From VAZQ01 sp963725185 (GTDB taxonomy: Bacteria; Pseudomonadota; Alphaproteobacteria; Rhizobiales; Xanthobacteraceae), in contig CAVRXO010000002.1 in NCBI GenBank assembly GCA_963725185.1, positions 682,001 to 746,000 on the forward strand: DNA of 64,000 nucleotides, written 5' to 3'. Position 1 is the stretch's first letter. The number at the start of each line of letters is the position of its first letter. This document shows, in pieces, positions 35,591-44,643 of this stretch. The notes beneath the pieces are model-generated. The model did not search any database. It saw only the letters and a program-made list of their open reading frames with translations, and was not told the DNA's origin. A program made the translations under genes and the position numbers.

Positions 35591-37057
35591 ATGAGACAAA
35601 CGGATAGGTGCGCCAGGAACGTAAAGATATTGCGGCTTGGATGTGCCCTTCCGAGTCGGGTACAGCAGGGTTTGAGAGTCGCTCTCATTGCCACGACCAC
35701 GTTGACTGGCGTCGCACCGCAACGGGCGATCGCCGATACGCTCGAAGGCGCGCTTGCGGCCGCATACCAGAACAATCCGCAGATCAATTCCCAACGCGCC
35801 GCCACGCGCGCGACCGATGAAGGTGTCGGCATCGCGCTCTCCGGCTATCGACCGAAGGTCACGGCGATTGCCGAGGCCGGTGAGCAATATCTGGATACGC
35901 TCTCAAAACAGACCGACGGAGTCGGCTACGCTCGCTCGGCCGGGGCGATTGCGCTAGCCAGCTATGGAGTGAGCGTCAGCCAGACGCTCTTCAATGGATA
36001 CCAGACCGCCAGCCGGACGCGGCTGGCGGAGAGCCAGGTCCTTGCCCAGCGCGAGGTGCTGCGCGCCGCCGAGCAGACGATTCTGCTCAATGCCGCCATA
36101 GCCTACATGAATCTGTTGCGTGATTCCGCATTGCTCACGCTCCAGCGCAACAACGTGACGGTTCTGGAGGCGACGCTGCGCCAGACCCGCGATCGTCTTC
36201 AGGCTGGCGAGGTCACTCGTACCGACTTGGCTCAGGCTGAGTCCAGCCTGGCGGCCGCGCGCTCGGTCTTGCACTCGGCGCAATCCAACTACGTCACGTC
36301 GAAATCGACCTATCTGCAGGTGATCGGGGCCGAGCCCGGCAAGCTGGTCAATGCAAGCCCCGTCGACCGGCTCTTTCCGCCAACCTTGGCTGCTGCGCTG
36401 CAGCAGGGGGCCGCGCAAAATCCGGCCATTACAACAGCGATGTTCAACGTCGATGCTGCGATCGAGCAGGTCAAGATCGGAGAGGCGGCGCTCTATCCCA
36501 CCGTGTCGCTAAACGGCAGCTTGACGAAGAACTTCGGTTCGGCGAGTTCCCTCTCCACGCTGGAGACGCTGTCGGGCGCGGTTGTCGGCACGGTTTCGGT
36601 ACCGATCTATCAGGGTGGCGCCGAATACGCTACGATCCGTCAAGCCAAGGAAACGCTCGGCCAGCGTCGGTTTGACCTCGACACGGCACGCGTCTCGGTG
36701 CAGCAGAGCATCACGCAGAGTTGGGGCCAACTCGAAGCCGCCAAGGCGCAGATCGCCGCCACGACCGCACAGGTCACTTCGGCCGAAATCGCGCTCGATG
36801 GGGTGCGCGAAGAAGCTCAGGTCGGCCAGCGCACGACCCTTGATGTGCTCAATGCTCAACAAGCTTTGGTTTCGGCGCGCACCGCGCTCGTCACCGCCCA
36901 GCATGATCGAATCGTCGCCTCCTACGGCGTGGTGGCGGCGGTCGGTTCGTTGTCACCCCAGGTGCTGGGCCTGAAAATCGAGCTCTACGACCCAACCGTG
37001 CACTACCACCAGGTCCGCGACGCCTGGATCGGACTGCGCACGCCCGACGGGCGATGA
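35591..37057 (+). CDS. TolC-family outer-membrane efflux/secretion channel
   Basis: A 488-aa TolC protein if started at ATG 35591 (MRQTDRCARNV); the frame is open back to 35384 but that part has no family features. The signal peptide LRVALIATTTLTGVAPQRAI ends before ADTLEGALAAAYQNNPQINS, the usual mature start. The two internally repeated halves show GYRPKVTAIAEAGEQYLDTL with SQTLFNGYQTASRTRLAESQ, and then LYPTVSLNGSLTKNFG with PIYQGGAEYATIRQAKETLG. GQRTTLDVLNAQQALVSART is the second helical hairpin. It forms the outer channel for the adjacent ABC and HlyD proteins. A terminator separates it from the upstream gene, so it probably has its own promoter. Confidence 0.92.
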   Translation: MRQTDRCARNVKILRLGCALPSRVQQGLRVALIATTTLTGVAPQRAIADTLEGALAAAYQNNPQINSQRAATRATDEGVGIALSGYRPKVTAIAEAGEQYLDTLSKQTDGVGYARSAGAIALASYGVSVSQTLFNGYQTASRTRLAESQVLAQREVLRAAEQTILLNAAIAYMNLLRDSALLTLQRNNVTVLEATLRQTRDRLQAGEVTRTDLAQAESSLAAARSVLHSAQSNYVTSKSTYLQVIGAEPGKLVNASPVDRLFPPTLAAALQQGAAQNPAITTAMFNVDAAIEQVKIGEAALYPTVSLNGSLTKNFGSASSLSTLETLSGAVVGTVSVPIYQGGAEYATIRQAKETLGQRRFDLDTARVSVQQSITQSWGQLEAAKAQIAATTAQVTSAEIALDGVREEAQVGQRTTLDVLNAQQALVSARTALVTAQHDRIVASYGVVAAVGSLSPQVLGLKIELYDPTVHYHQVRDAWIGLRTPDGR

Positions 37058-37124
37058 CGGCGGCATCGCTTCTTCTATACGCAAGCACAATTGACCGCGA
37101 CATCGCCTATTTCGATAACATCAT

Positions 37125-38657
37125 CTATTTCAATAGCTGCGCAATGGCCGTGTTCCCCACAGTCGCGGCTATGTCGCTTGCCGTCTCAAGCTTTTTGTTT
37201 CTGAGGCGTCGGTCTGCGCCAGCATCGATCAGCATCTCGACGATCTTGGCATGCCCCGCCCGCGCCGCCATCATGAGCGCCGTGTAGTCTTGATTGTTCT
37301 TGGCATCGCGCATCGCGCCCAGGTGCAGGAGATCGCGGACGACACCCGCCAGTCCAGACCGGGCGGCGAGGATCAAGGGCGTGTTACCCGCCGGCGTGCG
37401 GTGATCGATATCCGTCTCGTGGGTCAGCAGAATCGCCGCCGCCTCGCCCTGTCCGCCATCAAGGGCCGCTTGCAGCGGCGTGACACCGTCCCGGTCGGCG
37501 ATGCTTTGGTCCGCCGCCATGGCGAGCAGCGCTGACACGCTCGCGGAATGGCCGCGGCTTGCCGCGAACCAAAGTGCCGTATGCCCGTTTTGATCGGAGG
37601 CGTTGACCGAGGCCCCCCCGTTCAACAGCAGCTGAACGATCGGCGCATCGCAGCTCGCGGCGCCAAGCATGAGAAGCGAGGTGCCGTCGTTTAGAACCTC
37701 TTTTGGGTCGGCGCCATGACTGATAAGCGCCTGTATAACCGGCCCGTGGCAGCCGCGCACCGCCGCCGACAGCGCGTCGGCGCCGCTGGGCGACACCGCA
37801 GTAACGCCCTCCCCCGCTTCCAGCAGCCGGGCAACGACCGCAGCGTGTCCCTTGGCTGCGGCAAGCATGAGCGGCGTTTCGCCGGCCTTGTTCTTCGTGT
37901 CGGCACTCGCGCCGCTGGACAACACCACGTTCATCGCTTCGACCTGCCCCGCGGCCGCTGCCAGAGCGAGAGCCGTGTTGCCTTCGGCATCCCGGGCCGC
38001 AATATCGGCTCCGTTTGAGATCAACTTGAGGATCACATCGCTTTGACCGCGCAACGCCGCATCCAGAATCATCGGGCGCCCATTTTCGGCGACCACTCTC
38101 GTTGGCGGCGCGGTTTTTTGCGGACGGGCGCCTGGAGTGCCTCGCGTCGCCGGGGCCGCCGATTTTGATCCTGCCGCCTGCCTTGATGGCCCGGTCGCAA
38201 AACCGGCAAGTGCGAAGCTTGCTTCCCGATATCCTTGTGCTGCCGCTTTGAGCAGCCAGGTCCGGGCTCGACCAATGTCGCGATCGACGCCGCGGCCCGC
38301 GAGATACATCGTACCGAGATTGAACTCGGCCCTCACGTGTCCTTGTTCAGCGGCAGCTTTCATCCATTTGAAGGCAAGCGCTTCATCCTGCGGAACGCCG
38401 CGGCCTAATCGATAGAGGGAAGCCAGTTGGTATTGCGCATCGGCGCTTCCCGCGCTCGCCCCGCGGGCAAGGAGGGCGGCCGCCTGCTTGAACTCTCCGG
38501 TCGCCACTGCCAAATCGATGCTCCGGGCGGCAGGGTCGGTGCGGGCGTCATGCCCGTCCGGGGCTTCTCCGCCAAAGGCCACCCTTGCTCCCGGTGCAAG
38601 CGTCTGCAGCAGGAAGACGGCCGTAAAAGCGATACCGGCGGCCCTAAGCGCTGCCAT
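37125..38657 (-). CDS. exported Sel1-repeat plus ankyrin-repeat protein
   Basis: A 510-aa protein with an N-terminal hydrophobic signal (AAGIAFTAVFLLQTLAPGAR). Residues 75-165 hold Sel1-like TPRs (AQYQLASLYRLGRGVPQDEA; AEFNLGTMYLAGRGVDRDIG), then a Pro/Ala-rich linker, then about eight or nine ankyrin repeats from residue 205 to the end (EGNTALALAAAAGQVEAMNV; NGHTALWFAASRGHSASVSA; QDYTALMMAARAGHAKIVEM). Both modules bind proteins. Its ATG lies inside the last codons of the upstream flavoprotein gene, a 14-nt overlap that implies coupling. Export is inferred from the signal; the partner may be a cytochrome of the nearby cluster. Confidence 0.85.
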   Translation of the reverse strand: MAALRAAGIAFTAVFLLQTLAPGARVAFGGEAPDGHDARTDPAARSIDLAVATGEFKQAAALLARGASAGSADAQYQLASLYRLGRGVPQDEALAFKWMKAAAEQGHVRAEFNLGTMYLAGRGVDRDIGRARTWLLKAAAQGYREASFALAGFATGPSRQAAGSKSAAPATRGTPGARPQKTAPPTRVVAENGRPMILDAALRGQSDVILKLISNGADIAARDAEGNTALALAAAAGQVEAMNVVLSSGASADTKNKAGETPLMLAAAKGHAAVVARLLEAGEGVTAVSPSGADALSAAVRGCHGPVIQALISHGADPKEVLNDGTSLLMLGAASCDAPIVQLLLNGGASVNASDQNGHTALWFAASRGHSASVSALLAMAADQSIADRDGVTPLQAALDGGQGEAAAILLTHETDIDHRTPAGNTPLILAARSGLAGVVRDLLHLGAMRDAKNNQDYTALMMAARAGHAKIVEMLIDAGADRRLRNKKLETASDIAATVGNTAIAQLLK

Positions 38658-39966
38658 ATTTTGTTTCCAGCTCGATGCCGATATTTCGGAGAAATGACGT
38701 CGGCAGAATGCCGCCGGCGCACACGATGACGGTGTCGTTCCGCAGCACGATCCGTGTACGATTGTGACTGATCTCGACATCGTTCGTGCCGATCCGCCTG
38801 ACTGCAGCTGGCATCAACACCGTCAGACGGCCCTCCCTCTGCGCAGCCACCACCCGCTCGCGGTTCTTCAACTTGGCCCGGGCAAACGCTTCGCCGCGGT
38901 GGGAGAGCGTGACGGTGGTGCCGCGCTCTTCGGCAAGCGTGATAGCCGCTTCGAGCGCGCTATCGCCGCCACCGACGACCAGCACATGCTGTCCGCGATA
39001 CTGGACGGTGTCGATCAGCCGGTAAACCACCTTGGGCAGATTCTCGCCGGGGACGCCGAGCCGTCTCGGAGTGCCGCGGCGGCCGATCGCAAGCAATACG
39101 GAGCGAGTCAGGTAGCTGCCGCGGGTGGTCATGACTTCAAGATCCATCCCCCGACACCTCACATTGTCGACCCGTTCCCCATAGTTGATCCGCAGACCGG
39201 TGCGGCGCGCGGTGTCGCGCCAAAAAGCCAGCAGCTTCTCCTTGCCTACCTCTCTGAACTTGACGGTCCCGATGAGCGGGAGCGTGACGGGCGCGGTCAT
39301 TACCAGCTTTCCCCGCGGATAGTGTGCGACCGTACCGCCGAAGCTGTCCTGCTCGACCGTAACGAAATGCAGCCTGTGCTGCATGGCGGCGAGGCTCGCC
39401 GCGAACCCCGCCGGTCCGCCACCGACGATAACGACGTCGTAGACGTTCGGCCGGCCCAATCGGTCGAGCGCCCGTACTGAATCAATGGCTTGGCGGCCCT
39501 GCTCGATGGCATTGCGGATGAGGCCCATGCCGCCGAGCTCGCCGGCAATGAAAACTCCCGGCACGTTGGTCTCGAAATTGGCGCCGACATGAGGTATATC
39601 GACACCGCGCCGTTCCGTGCCGAATACAAGACGGATAGCGTCGCAGGGGCATGCGGCCTTGCAGGCGCCGTGCCCGATACAATCCGACGGTTCGACCAGT
39701 TCCGCCTTGCCGTCGATCAGTCCAAGAATCTCGCCCTCCGGGCAAGCCCGGACGCAGGCGCCGCAACCGATACAGAGGCTGGGATCGATTTGGGGATGCA
39801 GCGTCGGCGGATCCAGCAATCCAGCTTCGGTCGCGGCGTTGCGTTTCGAGATGCTGCGCCATTCTGCCCTCCTCCGCAGCCAGGTGTAGACCGTCCACGT
39901 CATCCCCAACGGCACTGCATAAAGAAGGAACAGCGATTCAAGGCTCATGGTCGCGAATGCCTCCAC
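38644..39966 (-). CDS. NAD(P)-binding flavoprotein with N-terminal ferredoxin-type 4Fe-4S domain
   Basis: A 440-aa protein. It starts with one membrane span (LFLLYAVPLGMTWTVYTWLR). Two cluster motifs follow, near residues 65-110: CIGCGACVRACPEGE and CIGHGACKAACPCDAI; in the second one cysteine is replaced by histidine. Then come a thioredoxin-reductase-like fold with the FAD motif VVIVGGGPAGFAASLAAMQH, an NAD(P) motif VLVVGGGDSALEAAITLAEE, and a C-terminal VIVCAGGILPTSFLRNIGIE. It is likely a membrane-attached oxidoreductase linking NAD(P)H or ferredoxin electrons to another carrier. It lies near the multiheme operon, divergent from the CcmI-like gene and coupled to the ankyrin gene. Electron transfer to the cytochromes is an inference. 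Confidence 0.82.
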   Translation of the reverse strand: MEAFATMSLESLFLLYAVPLGMTWTVYTWLRRRAEWRSISKRNAATEAGLLDPPTLHPQIDPSLCIGCGACVRACPEGEILGLIDGKAELVEPSDCIGHGACKAACPCDAIRLVFGTERRGVDIPHVGANFETNVPGVFIAGELGGMGLIRNAIEQGRQAIDSVRALDRLGRPNVYDVVIVGGGPAGFAASLAAMQHRLHFVTVEQDSFGGTVAHYPRGKLVMTAPVTLPLIGTVKFREVGKEKLLAFWRDTARRTGLRINYGERVDNVRCRGMDLEVMTTRGSYLTRSVLLAIGRRGTPRRLGVPGENLPKVVYRLIDTVQYRGQHVLVVGGGDSALEAAITLAEERGTTVTLSHRGEAFARAKLKNRERVVAAQREGRLTVLMPAAVRRIGTNDVEISHNRTRIVLRNDTVIVCAGGILPTSFLRNIGIELETKYGSA

Positions 39967-40435
39967 AGGTATGATGCGGCCTTTGAGTTACCTCGCAACC
40001 GGCACTCCCGCATGCGACCATCGGGAAAGATTCCGACCGTTTCTTGTTCGTCGATTTCTGATCGGTACTCGCCTCACCGATCGGCTCTTTTTCGATCTTG
40101 GCTCTATCAAATCTCTATTTATTCCGACGTTCCTAAATCGAAGGCACGCCGCGCAGAGAACTCTGAGAGAAAATCAATTTGCGCGCAGCCGTGCGTGAAT
40201 GTATGCACGTCTGTTGCAGGTACCGAGATAAGATCGGGTGTGCCCTGAGTGAAGACGTGTGCATCCGAAAGCGCGGCGCGCCGCAAAACGGCCCGCATTT
40301 TTCCAAACTATTCTGAAATCATCCAGGTCGCCTGCAAACCGAGATGGCAACGCTGGCTCGCGATGCCGGCGTCCGCGGTGCGCGCACGGGCGGCTTTCCG
40401 AACAACCAAAGGCGGTTCAGCCAGGGAGACCAGAA
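39967..40435. other. 469-nt divergent intergenic region
   Basis: Separates the flavoprotein gene from the CcmI-like gene. It includes an AT-richer stretch at 40050-40200 with several GATC/GATCGG-like short runs, which is a plausible double promoter. Frames through it have no recognisable features. Confidence 0.4.
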
Positions 40436-41347
40436 ATGACCCCGTGGACGATCCTGACGATCATGATCTCGGCTGCGGCTGTCCTCCTGGCAGCCCCGTT
40501 CTTACGCCGGCTCGATCGACCGAGCGACACTTCGGAGGCAGATCGCGTTCGCCCGCGGAGTCTGGCGCGCTTTTCCCCCGACAAGCGAGACTTTGTCGCG
40601 CTCACAGGAGCGGGCATCATTTTGCTTGGATCCGCCAGTCTCTATGCTTTGAACGGCGGCGCCAATTTGCCTTCGATGCCGGCCAAGATCAGCTCGCCGG
40701 AACAATCGGGGGCTTCGGCGGTGGATGCGCTCGCCGCCGCGACGCATCCATTCGGCGTGGATCAACTATCCAAGAACCAGCCAGAGGCCGGCCTTGGCAC
40801 CGTCGACGAGATGATCGCGCGGCTGGTCGAGCGCTTAAATCGCAACCCCGGAGATCCGGACGGATGGCGAATGCTTGGTTGGTCCTATTTCAACACCGAT
40901 CGGTTCATCCAATCGGCAACCGCTTATGCCAAGGCGATCGACCTCGATCCCGAGAATGCTGATTTCAGAAGCTCGCGGGGCGAAGCCCTGGTGCGGGCCG
41001 CCAATGGGATCGTCACCGACGAGGCCAGGTCGATATTCGAACAAGCGCTGCGCCTCGACGCGAAGGATCCGCGCGCGCGCTTTTTCATCGGACTTGCGAA
41101 GGAGCAGTCCGGGAACAAGCCGGCGGCGCTCGATGACTGGGTAGCCATTCTGAACGAAACAGATTCGACCAACGCCTGGGTCAGCGATCTCATGCAGCGT
41201 GTAACCGAGCTCGGCCGGGAAACCGGCATCGACGTCGGAGCACGGCTGCGTCGCGGCAAACCAGCGAGGCCCGACACCTCGCAAGAGACACTGCAGCAGC
41301 AGGGTCAGAATCCCCGGATCGAGGACAACGTCGGCCCCAAACCCTGA
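40436..41347 (+). CDS. CcmI/CycH-like cytochrome c maturation protein (TPR)
   Basis: A 303-aa protein starting MTPWTILTIMISAAAVLLAA with GGGAG upstream (40425). There are two membrane segments, the N-terminal one and FVALTGAGIILLGSASLYAL, as in CcmI/CycH. The periplasmic part begins EMIARLVERLNRNPGDPDGW, the normal CcmI TPR start, followed by MLGWSYFNTDRFIQSATAYA and RSSRGEALVRAANGIVTDEA. CcmI holds apocytochrome c for heme attachment. No other ccm genes are near, so this may be a dedicated extra copy for the multiheme cytochromes 13 kb away. It is orphaned and intact. Confidence 0.8.
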   Translation: MTPWTILTIMISAAAVLLAAPFLRRLDRPSDTSEADRVRPRSLARFSPDKRDFVALTGAGIILLGSASLYALNGGANLPSMPAKISSPEQSGASAVDALAAATHPFGVDQLSKNQPEAGLGTVDEMIARLVERLNRNPGDPDGWRMLGWSYFNTDRFIQSATAYAKAIDLDPENADFRSSRGEALVRAANGIVTDEARSIFEQALRLDAKDPRARFFIGLAKEQSGNKPAALDDWVAILNETDSTNAWVSDLMQRVTELGRETGIDVGARLRRGKPARPDTSQETLQQQGQNPRIEDNVGPKP

Positions 41348-41396
41348 GGACGTACGCGCTGCCGAAACCATGAAACCTCGGATCGACTGGCCGTTG

Positions 41397-41532
41397 CGCG
41401 GTCGGCGGCTCGACCGATGTGATCGCCCGCATCATGGCCGAGGGGATGCGGGCCACGCTCGGCCAGCCCGTGGTGGTCGAGAACGTGACCGGCGCCGGCG
41501 GCACCATCGGGGTCGGCCGGGTCGCCCGCGCG
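41397..41532 (+). repeat. 136-bp copy of an internal part of the Bug receptor gene
   Basis: Matches 21772-21907 at 135 of 136 positions, same orientation, and is embedded in a gap between the CcmI-like gene and the LysR gene. It has no start, stop or signal of its own and is out of context, so it is not a functional gene. The flanks (41348-41396 and 41533-41693) hold no recognisable gene. Confidence 0.9.
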
Positions 41533-41693
41533 ATGGCTCTCTCGTCGTCCGAGTGCCTTGGGGAATGTAGTTCATTGCATCGAGCGGGCTGAGGCGCATC
41601 GCGCGCACGTCCCAATCGATCGCACGCCCGGCGTCGCCGCCGTGCCCGCGCTACGGTAATCTCACCACCATCCTGGGCCGACAAACTGGAGAC

Positions 41694-42617
41694 TTAGACG
41701 AACACCACTTTTGGGAATTCAACCGCCAAATGCTCGATGAAGGCGCGGACCGACGGCAGCAGACCTTTTCGGTACGGAATTAGTGCGGTCAGCGTGGAGT
41801 CCCCCGCGGTCCAACCGGGTAGTACTTGTCGAAGCGCCCCCGATTGCACCTCGTCGCGACAAACGTAACCCGGCAGCGCAACCACGCCGAGGCCGGCGAT
41901 CGCGGCCTGTTTGAGGGAGACCATGTCGTCAATAATGAGCCGCGGCGTAAGAGGCACGACGACCTCGTCCTTACGCCCGCTCGCGCGCCGAAGCCGCCAA
42001 ACCGGCCTTACCCCCGTGCGCATCATGAACAGCGATGGGTGCTTGGCGAGATCGCACGGTGTATCCAAAGGCCCCTCAGCTTCAAGGTAGGCGGCGCCCG
42101 CGAATAGGAACCAAGGAGCCGGCGTCAGCGTCCGTTGCACCAGCGTCGAAGCGGGCAGCGGGTCCGAATGGGCTCTGATGGCGACGTCGTAATTCTCGCC
42201 GACGATGTCGACATATTGGTCGGTCGCATGTGCGACGACACTGACCTTGGGATAGCGGACGAGAAAGTCTGCTACGATACCACGCATTGCGAACTGCATG
42301 GTGGCCACAGCCGCCGTGCAACGAACGGTGCCGGTCGGTTCATTGAGCCGATGACGTATGGCGGTCTCGGCCAATTCGGCCTCGCGCAACATCGCCACCG
42401 CGTGTCGATAGAATTCCCCGCCGGCATCCGTCATCCCGAACCGACGTGAGGTGCGGTTGAGCAGCCTGACGCCGAGATTGGTCTCAAGCTGCTGAATGCG
42501 ATGGCTCAGTGTCGACTTCGGAATTCGCAGCGTCCGGCCCGCGGCCGTAAAGCCGCCTCGATCGACGACCTGCACGAAATAAAAGAAATCGTTCAAATCC
42601 AGCACGCGGAACCTCAT
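41694..42617 (-). CDS. LysR-family transcriptional regulator
   Basis: A 307-aa regulator starting MRFRVLDLNDFFYFVQVVDR. The helix-turn-helix region is GGFTAAGRTLRIPKSTLSHR, followed by QQLETNLGVRLLNRTSRRFG. The substrate domain has GTVRCTAAVATMQFAMRGIV and ends GLLPSVRAFIEHLAVEFP. It is divergent from the isochorismatase gene, a typical LysR arrangement in which it controls that neighbour, with the shared regulatory region at 42618-42732. ATG 42617 is preferred to the more upstream 42707 because the usual N-terminus starts here. Confidence 0.92.
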   Translation of the reverse strand: MRFRVLDLNDFFYFVQVVDRGGFTAAGRTLRIPKSTLSHRIQQLETNLGVRLLNRTSRRFGMTDAGGEFYRHAVAMLREAELAETAIRHRLNEPTGTVRCTAAVATMQFAMRGIVADFLVRYPKVSVVAHATDQYVDIVGENYDVAIRAHSDPLPASTLVQRTLTPAPWFLFAGAAYLEAEGPLDTPCDLAKHPSLFMMRTGVRPVWRLRRASGRKDEVVVPLTPRLIIDDMVSLKQAAIAGLGVVALPGYVCRDEVQSGALRQVLPGWTAGDSTLTALIPYRKGLLPSVRAFIEHLAVEFPKVVFV

Positions 42618-42845
42618 CGTCCATTGTATTGGACGTTGAGTTACAATTTTCGCAGCTTCTCGGCCGATAGTCCAGCCGCTAAGTCCGTGGTGTACGATCA
42701 TCATCACACGTCGAGCGCAGCGGGGAGACCAAGTGGAACGGCGCCGATTTCTTCAATCGATGCTGGCCGGCGCCGCCGCGACACAACTGACGTCACACCG
42801 CCGATCGAAGCCGCGGCTCGCCTGTCGTTACCGGAGGAGACCGTC

Positions 42846-43469
42846 ATGTCCGACCCAACCCGCCCTTACGAACCGCTTACATCCGAAAACGCCGCACTCG
42901 TCCTCATCGACCACCAGGTGGGCTTGATGACCGGAGTGCGCGATTACTCGATCGCAGAGCTCAAGCATAACGTCGTCGGCCTCGCCAAGGCTGCGAAGGC
43001 GTTGCGGCTCCCGATCGTCGTGACCACCACGGCCCGGGACAGCATGTGGGGGCCGACCGTTCCCGAGCTGGTCGAGGCTCTGCCCGGCGTGCAGATCATC
43101 GACCGTTCCTCGGTCAACGCCTTCGACGATTCGCGGGTGTCACGCGCCATCGAAGCAACCGGCCGCGGGAAACTGATCTTTGCGGGTCTCTCGCTCGAAG
43201 TCTGCGCTGCGTTCCCGGCCATGACGGCCGTCGGCAAGGGGCTCGACGCTTATGTGGCCGTCGATGCCTGCGGCACATTCAGTGCGACCAAACGTCAGGT
43301 CGGGCTCATGCGGATGATGCAGGCTGGCGTCATCCCGTCGGACTATGCGACTCTGATGATCGAGATCCTCAAGGACAATGCACGGCCGGAGGCCGGCGCG
43401 GTCTATGGCGCGCTCGATATGGATTGGGCCAAGCTGGTGGGCCAGGTCGTGCAAGCCAACGCGAAATAA
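42846..43469 (+). CDS. isochorismatase-family cysteine hydrolase
   Basis: A 207-aa protein starting MSDPTRPYEPLTSENAALVL with GGAGGAGACC upstream. The catalytic aspartate is in VLIDHQVGLMTGVRD and the catalytic cysteine in AGLSLEVCAAFPAMTAV, with the cis-peptide block before it. KRQVGLMRMMQAGVIPSDYA is the usual C-terminal region. Such proteins hydrolyse amides, ureas or N-carbamoyl compounds. A Tat-like sequence MERRRFLQSMLAGAAATQLT starts at 42733 in another frame; adding one base near 42795 would extend this protein to an exported form ending TPPIEAAARLSLPEETVMSD. Confidence 0.88.
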   Translation: MSDPTRPYEPLTSENAALVLIDHQVGLMTGVRDYSIAELKHNVVGLAKAAKALRLPIVVTTTARDSMWGPTVPELVEALPGVQIIDRSSVNAFDDSRVSRAIEATGRGKLIFAGLSLEVCAAFPAMTAVGKGLDAYVAVDACGTFSATKRQVGLMRMMQAGVIPSDYATLMIEILKDNARPEAGAVYGALDMDWAKLVGQVVQANAK

Positions 43470-43577
43470 GCAGAGCGCTGCTTGCGTATCCCATTGACTT
43501 GCCTTGTTCTCATTGGTCACGCGCTCGCGCCAAGAGCCGATGGTGAACACCGCCGGGTCTCGCTACGGCGGCAGATC

Positions 43578-44096
43578 TCAATCGGCCGCGCGGGTGGCCT
43601 CGAACAGGAACCAGGCGCGCCGCTCGGCCTCGTCGATCCAGGTCTCGAGCAGGCTGGCGCTCGCGACGTCGTCATGCTCGTCGCACAGACCGTGCGTCTC
43701 GCGCAAGCTTGCGGCCAATTGCCGGTTGTCGTCGCGCAGCTCGGCCAGCATGTCCGTCGGCGTGACGAAGTCGGCGTCGTTGTCCAGCACGCGCTGGAGC
43801 CGGCCGATATGGCCGATCGAGCGTATGGTCGTGCCGCCGATCTTGCGGACGCGCTCGGCCAGCGCATCGGTGGTGGCGAAGATCTGGTCGCCGTGCTCGT
43901 CCAGCATGAGATGATAGTCGCGAAAGTGCGGGCCCGACATGTGCCAGTGGAAATTCTTGGTCTTCAGGTACAGGGCGAACATGTCCGCAAGCAGAATATT
44001 GAGCGCGCCGGAAATATCGCGCACGGCATTCGGCTTGAGATCCGAGCGGGTTTGCAGCGGGGCGATCCGCGATGTCTTGGCGTCTCGAATGCTCAT
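43578..44096 (-). CDS. dps: Dps-like DNA-protection ferritin
   Basis: A 172-aa Dps-family protein. The ferroxidase residues are in KNFHWHMSGPHFRDYHLMLD and DEHGDQIFATTDALAERVRK, which follow ALNILLADMFALYLKT. The C-terminal helix ends ETWIDEAERRAWFLFEATRA. Dps forms a dodecameric shell that oxidises iron and shields DNA in stationary phase or oxidative stress. The ATG overlaps the TGA of a small membrane-protein frame at 44093-44395. No promoter was identified. The convergent isochorismatase gene ends about 108 nt downstream. Confidence 0.92.
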   Translation of the reverse strand: MSIRDAKTSRIAPLQTRSDLKPNAVRDISGALNILLADMFALYLKTKNFHWHMSGPHFRDYHLMLDEHGDQIFATTDALAERVRKIGGTTIRSIGHIGRLQRVLDNDADFVTPTDMLAELRDDNRQLAASLRETHGLCDEHDDVASASLLETWIDEAERRAWFLFEATRAAD

Positions 44097-44395
44097 GGGG
44101 CACCTCCATCCGAACGATTGAACCGAGGCGGGAACGGTTGGGTCGGTCTGGCCCGCCTATGCTCTCCCCCAGACCCAGGGTAAAGCCGGAAAGTCGCCGG
44201 AATGCCGAGCGCGATAAGCAGCACGAGCACCGCGACCCGAGTAACCACGAACGGCAGCTGCGTTTGCAGGGACTGCAAGAAGGGCAGCTTCCGGAACGCC
44301 GGCATGACGCCGACGACGCGGTCAAGATAAGGCGCCGCAGGGTCGTAGACAAGTCGCGACCCAAAACGAGATCGGGCCGATCTCTCGCCGGTCAT
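44093..44395 (-). CDS. possible small membrane protein upstream of Dps
   Basis: A 100-aa frame with one strong hydrophobic span (LPFVVTRVAVLVLLIALGIP) and an Arg/Pro-rich C-terminal tail. The stop overlaps the Dps ATG (ATGA), which argues for real translation. There is no recognisable family and no good ribosome site. The first about 25 residues may not belong; a start at the ATG of MPAFRKLPF is possible. Confidence 0.35.
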   Translation of the reverse strand: MTGERSARSRFGSRLVYDPAAPYLDRVVGVMPAFRKLPFLQSLQTQLPFVVTRVAVLVLLIALGIPATFRLYPGSGGEHRRARPTQPFPPRFNRSDGGAP

Positions 44396-44643
44396 GATCG
44401 AATACCCGCGACCGGTCGACCGGTGGCAGCAGCCGTTTGCTTGGTGCGCGACCCTGGCAATCTCCGAAAACGTGCGCTCCGCATTGCGATCGATGCCATG
44501 CGATGCGACGGTTCCGGCTCAAGGCTGGGACAAGTGTGGATCGGTCGGTGGTAAAGCGAACCAGCGTCAGAAACGGCACACTAGGCCGCGGGAACGCCGG
44601 AATATTCGGAATAGAATCTCGTCACCTTGTCGGCGAGTTGACG

